Below are positions 54,612 to 63,936 of a DNA stretch of 64,000 nt, one piece after another; position 1 is the first letter of the stretch, and the number at the start of each line of letters is the position of its first letter. Source of the stretch: Stanieria sp. NIES-3757. GTDB lineage: Bacteria > Cyanobacteriota > Cyanobacteriia > Cyanobacteriales > Xenococcaceae. The position numbers were made by a program, and so were the translations under genes. The stretch lies in assembly GCA_002355455.1 (NCBI GenBank), contig AP017375.1:2480001-2544000 (forward strand). The letters are read 5' to 3'. The notes beneath the pieces were generated by a model. The model worked only from the letters and a program-made list of their open reading frames with translations. It searched no databases and was not told the origin of the DNA.

Positions 54612-57485
54612 ATGACTCATCATTCGCCCGTTTGGTCATTAACTGCTGAGGAAGTATATCAAACTCTTAATACTTCTGCTGAGGGACTTGCCGATAGTGA
54701 AGCTACAGTTAGATTAAAACAATATGGGGCAAATGAACTGCCCGAACCACCTCATCGTTCCTTAATTTTGCGTTTTCTCGATCAATTAACCCATTTTATG
54801 GCGTTATTATTGTGGGTAGCTGGTATTTTGGCGTTTATTTCCCATACCCCCGAATTAGGTTGGGCAATCTGGGCGGTAATTTGGATTAATGCGATTTTTA
54901 GTTTTTCTCAGGAATATCAGGCAGAAAAAGCTTTAACCGCTCTCAAAAAAGTCTTACCTGCTCAAGTCAAAGCTTACCGTAGTGGTATTTTACAAGTAAT
55001 TTCTGCTCGTGACTTAGTACCTGGAGATGTCATCCAACTAGAAGAAGGCGATCGCATTTCGGCGGATGCTCGTTTAGTAGCTGCGGAAAGTTTTTATGTC
55101 GATGTGTCTGTATTAACTGGGGAATCTCTTCCTGTAACTCGTCATGCTCGTCCTGTACTTCCCCGTCAGGTTGTGCCGATGCGTAATGGTACACCTTTAT
55201 TACACTCTGGAGAAGACCATTTACAAGAAAAATTAAGACCAGCAGAAATTGCTAATTTAGTTTTAGCAGGTTCAACTGTGTCTTCGGGAAGGGCGACAGC
55301 GGTGGTTTATGCTACAGGTGCTAGAACAGAATTTGGTCATGTCGCGCACCTAACGACTACCGTTAAAAGAGAACCAAGTACTTTAGAAATTCAGATTGCC
55401 AAAATTGTCAGATTTATTACTGCACTGGCAATTATTATGGGTGCGATCGTTTTTTGCTTGACTTATTTCTTGGTTGGCATGGAGGCGAGGGAAAGTTTTA
55501 TTTTTGCGATTGGAATTATTGTTGCCTTTGTACCTGAAGGACTGTTACCTACTGTAACTCTTGCTTTAGCTATTGGCGTGCAGCGGATGGCAAGACAAAA
55601 TGCTTTGGTACGTCGTCTTTCTGCGGTAGAAACTCTCAGTGCTACTACCGTAATTTGTACTGATAAAACAGGTACGCTGACGAAAAATGAAATGACGGTG
55701 CGTAAATTATGGTTACCCACCACAACTTCTGAGATTGAAGTGACGGGGGTAGGATACGAACCTACAGGCGAAATTATTACAACCAATGAAACCAGAGAAC
55801 AAGTTAATTTATTATTAGCTGGTGCTGCACTTTGTTCCAATGCTCGTTTAATTCACCTCACTCAACCGAGTCGTTGGCAAGAAATTGGCGATCCTACCGA
55901 AGCAGCATTATTAGTTGCAGCGATCAAAGCAGGTTTACAACCAGAAGAATTACAAAAAAGTTCTCCCAGAGCTAGAGAAGTTCCGTTTGATTCTCGTCGT
56001 CGCATGATGACTGTAGTTTTAGACTGGCAATTAGAAAAACTTTGGCAGAAACAACACACTTATCTCAGCTTTACCAAAGGCGCACCTTTAGAAGTCTTAC
56101 GCCATTGTCAATATATTTATCGAAATGGACAAATCAAAGAACTAACTCAAAGCGATCGCTCTATAGTTAAGGCAGCTAATGATAAACTAGCACGTCAAGG
56201 TTTTCGGGTTTTAGGTATTGCGGTTCGAGAAGGAGATACGGAATTACTACAACTAACTTCCGCTCAATTAGAACAACATTTAATCTTGATCGGTTTAGTC
56301 TCGATGTTCGATCCGCCTCGTAAGGAAGTAAAAAGTGCGATCGCTCTTTGTCATGAAGCAGGAATTGCCGTCACTATGATTACAGGAGATTATGGCTTAA
56401 CCGCAGAAGCGATCGCGATTAATATTGGTTTGAGCAAAGAAAAAGCTTCTGTAATTACAGGAGAAGAATTAGGACGTTTATCCGATGCTCAAGTGAGACA
56501 AATAATCCATCATCGTGAGGATGGTTTAATCTTTGCTCGTGTCATGCCTGAACATAAACTGCGGATTGTTCAAGCTTATCAAAGTCTCGGTCATGTCGTA
56601 GCAGTGACGGGAGATGGGGTTAACGATTCACCTGCCTTACAAGCAGCTAATATTGGTATTGCAATGGGTATGAGTGGTACAGATGTTGCTCGCGAAGCAG
56701 CAGATCTAGTATTACTTGATGATAATTTTGCCACGATTGTCAGTGCCGTCGAACAGGGCAGGGCAGTTTATCAGAATATCCGTAAGTTTATCACCTATAT
56801 TTTTGCTTCTAATGTACCAGAGATTCTACCTTTCTTAGCCATGGTCATTTTCAAGATTCCTCCTGCTTTAATAGTTTTACAGATTCTGGCGATCGATTTA
56901 GGTACAGATATGATTCCTGCCTTAGCTTTAGGCGCGGAAAAACCAGAAACAGGAACGATGCAACAACCGCCTCGGGAAAAATCTCAATCTCTTTTAGATC
57001 GTTCTCTCCTATTTAATGCTTACTGTTGGCTAGGATTAATTGAAGGAATAGCAGGTATGACAGGATTTTTTGTAGTTTGGTGGAGTCATGGTTATAATTT
57101 TGCTCAATTACAAGGCATCAGTTCGGCAATTTTATCCCATTCCGCAGATGCTCAGACTACTGCGATTTATCAACAAGCGACTACCTTGACTTTAGCTACT
57201 ATTGTTGCTTGTCAGACTGGGAATGTCTTTGCCTGTCGTTCAGAAAAAGTTTCTATTTTCAAATTAGGTTTTTTCAGTAATCGTTTAATTTGGATTGGTA
57301 TTGCCACTGAATGGATTTTGATTCTCAGTATTATTTATTTCAAACCCTTAGAAAATATTTTTGCTACTGCACCCATAGCATCATGGCAATGGTTACTATT
57401 ATTAATTTGTCCTCCATTATTATTAGGAGCAGAAGAACTACGGAAAAAAGTTGCTAAATCTTTGGTTAGTAAATTGTCTGGCTAA
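54612..57485 (+). CDS. P-type cation-transporting ATPase
   Basis: This is a 957-residue P2-type ATPase. It has the A-domain VLTGESLPVTR, phosphorylation motif CTDKTGTLTKNEM, TGDGVNDSPAL hinge and ten or so membrane helices. Helix M4 reads VAFVPEGLLPTVTLAL. The PEGLL form is that of Na,K-type pumps (P2C), whereas Ca pumps usually have PEGLP. Thus Na+, K+ or H+ transport is as likely as Ca2+. The gene is alone. The ATG at 54602 is out of frame; 54612 is the start. Confidence 0.88.
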   Translation: MTHHSPVWSLTAEEVYQTLNTSAEGLADSEATVRLKQYGANELPEPPHRSLILRFLDQLTHFMALLLWVAGILAFISHTPELGWAIWAVIWINAIFSFSQEYQAEKALTALKKVLPAQVKAYRSGILQVISARDLVPGDVIQLEEGDRISADARLVAAESFYVDVSVLTGESLPVTRHARPVLPRQVVPMRNGTPLLHSGEDHLQEKLRPAEIANLVLAGSTVSSGRATAVVYATGARTEFGHVAHLTTTVKREPSTLEIQIAKIVRFITALAIIMGAIVFCLTYFLVGMEARESFIFAIGIIVAFVPEGLLPTVTLALAIGVQRMARQNALVRRLSAVETLSATTVICTDKTGTLTKNEMTVRKLWLPTTTSEIEVTGVGYEPTGEIITTNETREQVNLLLAGAALCSNARLIHLTQPSRWQEIGDPTEAALLVAAIKAGLQPEELQKSSPRAREVPFDSRRRMMTVVLDWQLEKLWQKQHTYLSFTKGAPLEVLRHCQYIYRNGQIKELTQSDRSIVKAANDKLARQGFRVLGIAVREGDTELLQLTSAQLEQHLILIGLVSMFDPPRKEVKSAIALCHEAGIAVTMITGDYGLTAEAIAINIGLSKEKASVITGEELGRLSDAQVRQIIHHREDGLIFARVMPEHKLRIVQAYQSLGHVVAVTGDGVNDSPALQAANIGIAMGMSGTDVAREAADLVLLDDNFATIVSAVEQGRAVYQNIRKFITYIFASNVPEILPFLAMVIFKIPPALIVLQILAIDLGTDMIPALALGAEKPETGTMQQPPREKSQSLLDRSLLFNAYCWLGLIEGIAGMTGFFVVWWSHGYNFAQLQGISSAILSHSADAQTTAIYQQATTLTLATIVACQTGNVFACRSEKVSIFKLGFFSNRLIWIGIATEWILILSIIYFKPLENIFATAPIASWQWLLLLICPPLLLGAEELRKKVAKSLVSKLSG

Positions 57486-57842
57486 AAGCGCGATCTTGGC
57501 AGAGTCGAGGCGCGGAGCGATCGCACTTTAACAACTATAACTTATAGAACATAAAAAAAGATGTTTGAAACTAAAACAATAGAAAGTTTCTTTTCTATTG
57601 AGTAAAAATTATTTAAATGTATTTATTAATTACCACCTTAAAAAATTCTTATATCTTCATCAGAGAAGCCAGTTCTTTTTTTCTTAGGGCTGAAAGTTTT
57701 TTTGCTCCAATGGGGAATAATAATAATAATAAAAGCCCGAAATTGTCTATAGTTTATACTTAAAAACTACCAAAAACCAGTCACGATAAAATCAAGTAAA
57801 TCTAAATGATTAATTGTAAGCATTCCTATCTAAATATAAGTA
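57486..57842. other. Gap upstream of the diguanylate cyclase-like gene
   Basis: These 357 bases hold no gene. At 57503-57526 lies AGTCGAGGCGCGGAGCGATC-GCAC, partly shared with 33622-33645 (AGTCGAGGCGC...GAGCGATCAC). It contains a HIP1-like core and may be a dispersed repeat. The rest is AT-rich. Confidence 0.4.
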
Positions 57843-57863
57843 TTGAGTAATTATAATTTCTCC

Positions 57864-59438
57864 ATGAAAGACAATAATCTATTTTCTAATTTAATCAATG
57901 ATAGTGATAAATTAATTTTTGCTGATGAAGAAGACGAACTATTTATTGCAGAAAGTTTACTTGAACAACAAGAAAAAGATGAACTTGACTATTGGAAAGT
58001 TTTAATTGTTGATGATGATCTTTCAGTTCATCAAGCAACTAGGTTGGCTTTAAGAAATTTACAGTTTGACTACAAAAATCTAACTTTTCTCTCAGCTTAT
58101 ACTGCCGAAGAAGCAAAAAAAATTATTGCCAACAATCCAGACTTAGCTTTTATTTTATTAGATGTAGTAATGGAAGCCAATTATTCTGGATTAGAATTAG
58201 TTAAATATATTAGAAAAGAATTAAATAAGAAATTAGTTAGAATTATTTTACGAACTGGTCAACCAGGTGAAGCACCAGAAGAATCAGTGATTACTGATTA
58301 TGATATTAATGATTATAAACTTAAAGTTGAATTAACTCGCAACAAATTAATGGTAACCGCGATCGCATCTTTAAGAGCGTACCGCGATTTATTAGCTATT
58401 GATAATAGTCGTAACGAAATGATGGTTATTTATACTGCTTTGGAAGCAGTTAAAAATAATTTAGAAAATTTAGTTGAACTACGAACTCAAGAATTACAAC
58501 AAGAAATTGAAGAAAGGAAAAAAGTAGAAAAAACTTTACGCTTAACGCAATTTTCTCTTGATCGCGCTAGAGATGCTATTTATTTTCTCAGTCCTAATGC
58601 GAAGTTCTTTTATGTTAATGAAGCTGCTGCCAAGATTTTTGGCTATACCAAAGAAGAACTTTTAGAAATGAGTATTTATGATATTGATCCTCAGTTACAT
58701 CCTCCTAGTTGGTCTAGTCATTGGCAAAAATTAAAAGAACAAAAAGCTTTTACTTTTGAATCAACTCACTTTACTAAAGAAGGTGAAAATTTACCTGTCG
58801 AAGTAACAGTTAATTATTTAAAATTTGAACACCAAGAATATAATTGTGCCATCGTTCGTGATATTCGCGACCGCAAACAAGCAGAAGCAAAACTTAAAGA
58901 AGCTAATCAAAAATTACAATATCTTGCTAATGTAGATGGTCTAACTCAAATTGCTAATCGTCGCAGTTTTGATGAATATATTGAACAAGAATGGCTGAGA
59001 ATGTCTCAATCAAAACAACCTTTATCTTTGATTTTATGTGACGTAGATTATTTTAAGAAATACAATGATTATTATGGTCATCAAGCAGGGGATGACTGTT
59101 TAAAAAAAGTAGCTCATACTATTAATAATTCGATTAGAAAACCAGGAGATTTAGCAGCTCGTTATGGTGGAGAAGAATTTGCGATAATTCTTTCTAATAC
59201 CAATCTCGATGGTGCGTTATGTATTGCTCAAAAAATTCAACAAGATATTAAAAAATTAGAACTAGTTCATTTAGTTTCAGAAGTTGCTCAATACATTACT
59301 TTAAGTATGGGGATTTTTAGTACTATCCCCATTGCAGAATCATCTCCAAGCTCTTTAATTAATAAAGTCGATCTAGCACTTTATCAAGCCAAAAAATCAG
59401 GACGCGATCGCTATTTTGTTTACGAAGAAAAAGTTTAA
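57864..59438 (+). CDS. REC-PAS-GGDEF signalling protein
   Basis: I start this at the ATG at 57864; a TTG 21 bases earlier is possible. Numbering from that TTG: receiver domain about 51-165 with Asp107 (ILLDVVM), an extension ILRTGQPGEAPEESVI...DINDYK typical of receivers with a DUF3369-like linker, then a coiled coil, a PAS domain (230-345) and a GGDEF domain (355-528). The active loop is GGEEF (442-446), so it probably makes cyclic di-GMP. The product-inhibition site RxxD is here KPGD (433-436), which may weaken feedback inhibition. Confidence 0.87.
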   Translation: MKDNNLFSNLINDSDKLIFADEEDELFIAESLLEQQEKDELDYWKVLIVDDDLSVHQATRLALRNLQFDYKNLTFLSAYTAEEAKKIIANNPDLAFILLDVVMEANYSGLELVKYIRKELNKKLVRIILRTGQPGEAPEESVITDYDINDYKLKVELTRNKLMVTAIASLRAYRDLLAIDNSRNEMMVIYTALEAVKNNLENLVELRTQELQQEIEERKKVEKTLRLTQFSLDRARDAIYFLSPNAKFFYVNEAAAKIFGYTKEELLEMSIYDIDPQLHPPSWSSHWQKLKEQKAFTFESTHFTKEGENLPVEVTVNYLKFEHQEYNCAIVRDIRDRKQAEAKLKEANQKLQYLANVDGLTQIANRRSFDEYIEQEWLRMSQSKQPLSLILCDVDYFKKYNDYYGHQAGDDCLKKVAHTINNSIRKPGDLAARYGGEEFAIILSNTNLDGALCIAQKIQQDIKKLELVHLVSEVAQYITLSMGIFSTIPIAESSPSSLINKVDLALYQAKKSGRDRYFVYEEKV

Positions 59439-59460
59439 ATTATTTTTTGATCAAAACTTT

Positions 59461-60357
59461 TTAACAATCAAAAAGATTATAAATAGCTTTTTCTGGATCG
59501 CTTTGTTTAACCAAAGATTCTCCAATTAAAACTGCATTTGCTCCCGCTGCTTGGACAAAGTTTAAATCTTCTGAATTATGCAAGCCTGATTCACTAACTA
59601 TTAAAATATCTCGTGAATTAATCACTTCTCTTCTCGCTTCTAAAAGCTCATTAGTAGTTTGTAAACTAACAGTAAAATTTTCTAAATTGCGATTATTAAT
59701 TCCAATTAAATCTACCTCTTCAATTGCTAAAACTCGGTCTAATTCTGCCAAAGTATGCACCTCAATCAAGGCAGTCATCCCTAAAGCTTTAATGATTTTA
59801 GTGAAATATTTTAAATCTTGATCCGATAAAATTGCAGCAATTAAAAGAACCGCATCTGCACCTTTCGCACGAGCAAAATAAATCTGATAAGGATAAATAA
59901 TAAATTCCTTACAAAGCAAAGGTAAATCTACTTCTTGCCTAACTAAACTAAGATTATCAAAACTACCTTGAAAAAACTTTTCATCAGTTAAAACCGAAAG
60001 ACAACTTGCCCCACCAGCTTGATAAGCTTTTGCGATCGCAACAGGATTAAAATCTTCTCGAATTACTCCTTTAGAAGGGGAAGCTTTTTTAACTTCGGCA
60101 ATTAAAGCAGGATCAGTTTTGCCATTTTTTAAAGCAGCTAAAAAATCCTGTGGTGGCGGTACAGTAGCTACTTGCTGACGCAATTCTAATAGAGGCAAGC
60201 GATCGCGCATTTTGGCTACTTCAGTTTCTTTATACCACACAATCTCTTCTAAAATATGACGTGGTTTGGCATCGGGAAGATTCGATTGATAAATTACTTC
60301 TCCTGTATTGACTTGAGGATTAGGATTAATTCTTCTGATTTGCATCTTTTTCTTCAA
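59461..60357 (-). CDS. trpC: Indole-3-glycerol phosphate synthase
   Basis: This 298-residue TIM-barrel enzyme closes the indole ring in tryptophan synthesis. Motifs are [75 protein letters not shown], and [10 protein letters not shown]. The N-terminal 35 residues before ILEEI are an extension usual in cyanobacteria. It lies downstream of lpdA with a gap of 55 bases that carries a palindromic repeat. Confidence 0.95.
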   Translation of the reverse strand: MKKKMQIRRINPNPQVNTGEVIYQSNLPDAKPRHILEEIVWYKETEVAKMRDRLPLLELRQQVATVPPPQDFLAALKNGKTDPALIAEVKKASPSKGVIREDFNPVAIAKAYQAGGASCLSVLTDEKFFQGSFDNLSLVRQEVDLPLLCKEFIIYPYQIYFARAKGADAVLLIAAILSDQDLKYFTKIIKALGMTALIEVHTLAELDRVLAIEEVDLIGINNRNLENFTVSLQTTNELLEARREVINSRDILIVSESGLHNSEDLNFVQAAGANAVLIGESLVKQSDPEKAIYNLFDC

Positions 60358-60381
60358 TATTGGTCAATAATTAAATTTAAT

Positions 60382-60401
60382 GGGCGTTTAGCTAAACGCC
60401 C
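60382..60401. repeat. Perfect 20-bp palindrome
   Basis: GGGCGTTTAGCTAAACGCCC is a perfect palindrome, followed by CTACA. It lies in the 55-base gap between lpdA and trpC (both leftward). It has the same style as the hairpin at 336-353 (arms ending GGCG.../...CGCC plus YTACA). It may be a dispersed palindromic repeat and could attenuate read-through from lpdA to trpC. Confidence 0.6.
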
Positions 60402-60412
60402 CTACACATTTA

Positions 60413-61846
60413 CTACACCCCAACTACGTGGGCGCGTTTGTATGCCTCATCTAAAATTTCCGAAAGAGTAGGATGAGTATGAACATTAAAAGCAAGATTC
60501 TGCACTGATTCTCGTTTTGCGATCGCATTAGCAGCTTCTTGAATCAAATCGGAAGCATGAATCCCAATAATATGTACTCCCAATAATTCACCAGTATCCT
60601 TACGATAAATTATTTTTGCCATTCCTTCGGTTTCCCCTTCGGCTAAAGCTTTGGAATTACCCTTATAGTAAGTTTTAGCAGTAGCAACGGTAAATCCTTC
60701 TTGTTCACCCAATTCCTTAGCTTGAGTTTCAGTTAAACCAACATAACTAATTTCGGGATGGGTAAAAGCTGCTGCGGGAATACAACGATAATCAATTTCC
60801 TTGGTTCTACCACAGATATTCTCAACTGCCACCACACCTTGTCCAGAAGCAGCATGAGCCAACATCATTTTACCAGTCGCGTCGCCTACAGCCCAAAGAT
60901 GAGGGATAGGTTCACCATCTCTAAGGACTTGCATCTTATCATTAACAGGAATAAAACCACGTCGATCAAGTTCTACTGCTAGAGATTGTAAGCCTAAATT
61001 TTTGGTGGCAGGAATTCTTCCTGTAGCTACCAAACAAGCATCTACTTCCAAAACTTCTCTAACTTCTTTGGTTTTAGCATCAGTTAATTCGATGGCTACT
61101 GGTGTGCCTGGAGTAACCTTAGTCGCGAATACTCCCGTATAGGTTTCGATATCACGAGGATTGATTAAAACTCGTTGAGCAATTTTAGCAATTTCGGGGT
61201 CAAACCCAGGCATTAAATTATCTAACGCCTCAATCATCGTTACTTCGCAGCCTAAAGCAGTATAAACATCAGAAAACTCCAAACCGATGTAACCACTACC
61301 AATAATAGCAATCCAATTCGGTAAAGATTCTAATTTAACCGCTTGATCGCTAGTAAAAACAGTTTTACCATCTACTTCAATTCCTGGCGGCACAAAAGGA
61401 ATCGAACCAGGGCAAAGCATAATATCTCTAGCAGTAAAAGTTTTCTCCCCTTGATCCGTCGCTACAGTCACCTTTTGTTTCCCTGCAACTTTACCCCAAC
61501 CGCGAATAATATCAACTTTAAGACGAGTCAGACTATTGGTTAAATCCCCTTGAATTTTACTAACTAAATCATTGGCATGGGCTGCAATTGTTCCTCTGTC
61601 AAACTGTACTCCTTCCACCTGAATACCCAAATCTTTGAGATGATGGGCATCTTTAAATTCTCTAACTCTCCCAGAAGCAGCCAGTAAAGCTTTAGAAGGG
61701 ATACAACCGCGGTTAACACAAGTACCGCCCATATCTCCAGCTTCAATAATCGCTGTTTTCAAGCCACATTTGACTGCGTGTAAAGCTGCACCATGTCCGC
61801 CGACACCAGCACCAATAATAATTAAATCGTAATCAAATTCGCTCAT
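60413..61846 (-). CDS. lpdA: Dihydrolipoyl dehydrogenase
   Basis: I start this at the ATG of [14 protein letters not shown] (477 residues). A Met nine codons earlier is possible, but cyanobacterial relatives begin at about this site. Motifs are the FAD-binding [17 protein letters not shown], the redox disulfide [11 protein letters not shown] (Cys-x4-Cys), NAD-binding [31 protein letters not shown] and the C-terminal catalytic HTHPTLSE. It is the E3 subunit of pyruvate dehydrogenase and the glycine cleavage system. Confidence 0.95.
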   Translation of the reverse strand: MSEFDYDLIIIGAGVGGHGAALHAVKCGLKTAIIEAGDMGGTCVNRGCIPSKALLAASGRVREFKDAHHLKDLGIQVEGVQFDRGTIAAHANDLVSKIQGDLTNSLTRLKVDIIRGWGKVAGKQKVTVATDQGEKTFTARDIMLCPGSIPFVPPGIEVDGKTVFTSDQAVKLESLPNWIAIIGSGYIGLEFSDVYTALGCEVTMIEALDNLMPGFDPEIAKIAQRVLINPRDIETYTGVFATKVTPGTPVAIELTDAKTKEVREVLEVDACLVATGRIPATKNLGLQSLAVELDRRGFIPVNDKMQVLRDGEPIPHLWAVGDATGKMMLAHAASGQGVVAVENICGRTKEIDYRCIPAAAFTHPEISYVGLTETQAKELGEQEGFTVATAKTYYKGNSKALAEGETEGMAKIIYRKDTGELLGVHIIGIHASDLIQEAANAIAKRESVQNLAFNVHTHPTLSEILDEAYKRAHVVGV

Positions 61847-61873
61847 TACTTTTTCTGCTATAGTTTGCTGCAA

Positions 61874-62194
61874 TCTTTTATTTTAGAGTCACGCGGTACA
61901 CCCGAGTTCAACTTGAGTGCCTGCGCGTGACTGGCATTCCACCAGTCAAAGATACTCCACCCCGAAATGGCAGTGTATCGATGTCTTCGTCAAAGCCACA
62001 TTCAAGGGATTTAGTTTGATTGTATTCAAATCTTATCAATTAGACATTTCAGCCCATTATTTCAGAAAGAATTTTGCTGTGGTAATCTTCTGAGATATTT
62101 TGGGTAAATTAAGTTTAGACCGAACCTATATTTTTTTTTATAAAATTCTCTAACTAAATTAAACTTAAGCTTTTCTGGGAGTGTACCGCGAAGG
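61874..62194. other. Hairpin-rich gap between lpdA and the PilB-like gene
   Basis: These 321 bases between divergent genes hold several inverted repeats in the first 100 bases. They are AGTCACGCG (61887-61895)/CGCGTGACT (61924-61932), GACTGG (61929-61934)/CCAGTC (61942-61947), and GATAC (61951-61955)/GTATC (61975-61979). The first two compete for the bases GACT at 61929-61932, so only one forms at a time. This is unlike the AT-rich surroundings. It may be a small RNA, a leader, or a decayed repeat element. Confidence 0.45.
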
Positions 62195-63400
62195 ATGTCC
62201 TCTTACAATAATCAATCTTCCAATCAAAATCCCAATTTTGTCAAAAATTTTCCCGATCATCAAATCAAATCTTTAAATTTAGATATAAATAGGATTTTTG
62301 AGTTAATTAGCCTCATCTTACCTTTAGAATGTTGCCTTTACTATCAAGTGTTACCTCTTCAGCTTCAAAATCAACATCTAACTTTAGGAATGGTTAATCT
62401 TCAAGATGAATCTGCACTCAAATTTATTGGTTTAATTATTAATTCTTTAGGTTATACCTTAAAAACAAAACAACTCGATTATGAAGAACATCAATCAATT
62501 TTAGCAGCTTATCTGAAAGCTAACCCCGAAAATCAAACAAAATCAAAAGCTAGAAAATTAGACCGAAATTCTAAGCTAACTGTAATGACTTCTTTTTCTG
62601 AACAAAGCCATTTAATTAATTCTGATTCTAAGCTTACTGTAGCTGATACTTCTGAACAAACAGCTAATGTTATTAATTCTGACTATAAACCAACTATGAC
62701 GGAAAATTCATCCGAAAATAGACTCGCTCATGCTAATTGTAATCTTCATGAAAGAGCAACTTTAATTGTAGATAAACCAGAAGATAATAGTCTTCAATCA
62801 AACACAAAATCTCAAAAACCAGCAAATAAGCTAGAAATAGAACCTCAGGATTTATCAAAATCAGTAGATTTTTTAGCTAGTTTGACTCCGCAGCAGCTTT
62901 GGCAGGAGTTATTAGCTAGAATTTTAAACGGAGGAATTGGTAGACTTTACTTAGAAAGATATCCTGAATATGGCAAGATTATTTGGGGTCAAGATGGAGT
63001 AGTTCAATTTTCATTAAATGAAGTATCTATCCAAGTTTTTCAAGCTATTATTAATCAAATTAAAGCTTTAGCTAAACTTCCTCCTATACCTGTAGATAAA
63101 CACAAAAAAGTAGCAATAGAAAAATATTATCAACAAGAACGTTTATTATTACGCCTAGAAGTTTTTCCTGGACAATGTGGAGAAGAATTAACTTTACAAG
63201 TTTTACGTGGTCAAGCTCTTCAATATTATGAACAAAAACAAATCAGAAAGATGACCGAACAAGCTTTAAACTTAGCAGAACAACTAGAAAAAACTTTAAA
63301 GAGAATTACTGCTTGTGCCACTGCTAGCGAGATTGAAGATTGGCAAAGTATTATAAAAATGCAACAATTGATGATGCAAAAAATTAAATTATTAAAATAA
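62195..63400 (+). CDS. PilB/GspE N-terminal-like protein without ATPase
   Basis: This is a 401-residue protein. Residues about 25-112 look like the GspE/MshE N-terminal domain (VLPLQLQNQHLTLGMVNLQDESALKFIGLIINSLGY). A Ser/Thr/Asn-rich linker (about 118-210) contains degenerate repeats of SDSKLTV..TSEQ. A C-terminal part (about 225-345) resembles the second N-terminal subdomain of the motor (ILNGGIGRLYLERYPEYGKIIWGQDGVVQ). I find no Walker A or B motif, so it cannot be a motor itself. It may regulate type IV pili or bind a nucleotide. This is a weak assignment. Confidence 0.45.
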   Translation: MSSYNNQSSNQNPNFVKNFPDHQIKSLNLDINRIFELISLILPLECCLYYQVLPLQLQNQHLTLGMVNLQDESALKFIGLIINSLGYTLKTKQLDYEEHQSILAAYLKANPENQTKSKARKLDRNSKLTVMTSFSEQSHLINSDSKLTVADTSEQTANVINSDYKPTMTENSSENRLAHANCNLHERATLIVDKPEDNSLQSNTKSQKPANKLEIEPQDLSKSVDFLASLTPQQLWQELLARILNGGIGRLYLERYPEYGKIIWGQDGVVQFSLNEVSIQVFQAIINQIKALAKLPPIPVDKHKKVAIEKYYQQERLLLRLEVFPGQCGEELTLQVLRGQALQYYEQKQIRKMTEQALNLAEQLEKTLKRITACATASEIEDWQSIIKMQQLMMQKIKLLK

Positions 63401-63507
63401 TTAATAAAATAATCCCCAGAATATATTCTTGGGGACTAAAAAAATTTCTAGAAAATGTAGTTTAAATCTCGCTTGATTATTATCTACACTTTTAGAAAAA
63501 ATGTTAT

Positions 63508-63936
63508 TTAAGTGTTGGGGGGTTCGTTACCTAGAACTTGTGTTTTTAAAGCCTCAAACTCAGTAACTAATTCCTGACGAGTTGATTCTTTTAAAAGATA
63601 GCGATAAACAAACCAACCAGTATAACCAAGACCTACTAGTTCAAACAAAGGAGCTAAAAGAGGTATATCATTGATCGCATCAAGGATAGCTAAAGTTAAT
63701 TTAACTGCCACGATCGCACCAAATAATAATCCTAAATTAATCAAAAGTTTTCTGTTATCTGAGATAAACTCTCCTAGATAATCATATAACTTTGATAAAA
63801 AATCACTCCCGACTTCAATCCATTCTTGCCAGGGTTTATCCGCTGGTGAGGGTTTGGCTGGAGCAATCATTCCAGCTGTTTCAGTATTAAAACCAGAAGG
63901 GTTTTGCACATCTATTTTTTGAGCTTCAGATTCCAT
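63508..63936 (-). CDS. curT: CAAD domain protein, CurT-like
   Basis: This 142-residue protein has the CAAD domain also found in some cyanobacterial aminoacyl-tRNA synthetases. It has two membrane helices (LLINLGLLFGAIVAVKLTLAIL and PLLAPLFELVGLGYTGWFVYRYLL) and an amphipathic helix on each side. The CURT1/CurT family bends thylakoid membranes and shapes thylakoid architecture. The N-terminal 35 residues are polar and Pro-rich. It is convergent with the PilB-like gene. Confidence 0.85.
   Translation of the reverse strand: MESEAQKIDVQNPSGFNTETAGMIAPAKPSPADKPWQEWIEVGSDFLSKLYDYLGEFISDNRKLLINLGLLFGAIVAVKLTLAILDAINDIPLLAPLFELVGLGYTGWFVYRYLLKESTRQELVTEFEALKTQVLGNEPPNT

Noticed and set aside
61896-61923. 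tRNA-like segment (GAGTTCAACTTGAG) in the lpdA upstream region
   Set aside because: It resembles a T-arm loop, but no acceptor, D or anticodon arm can be built around it.
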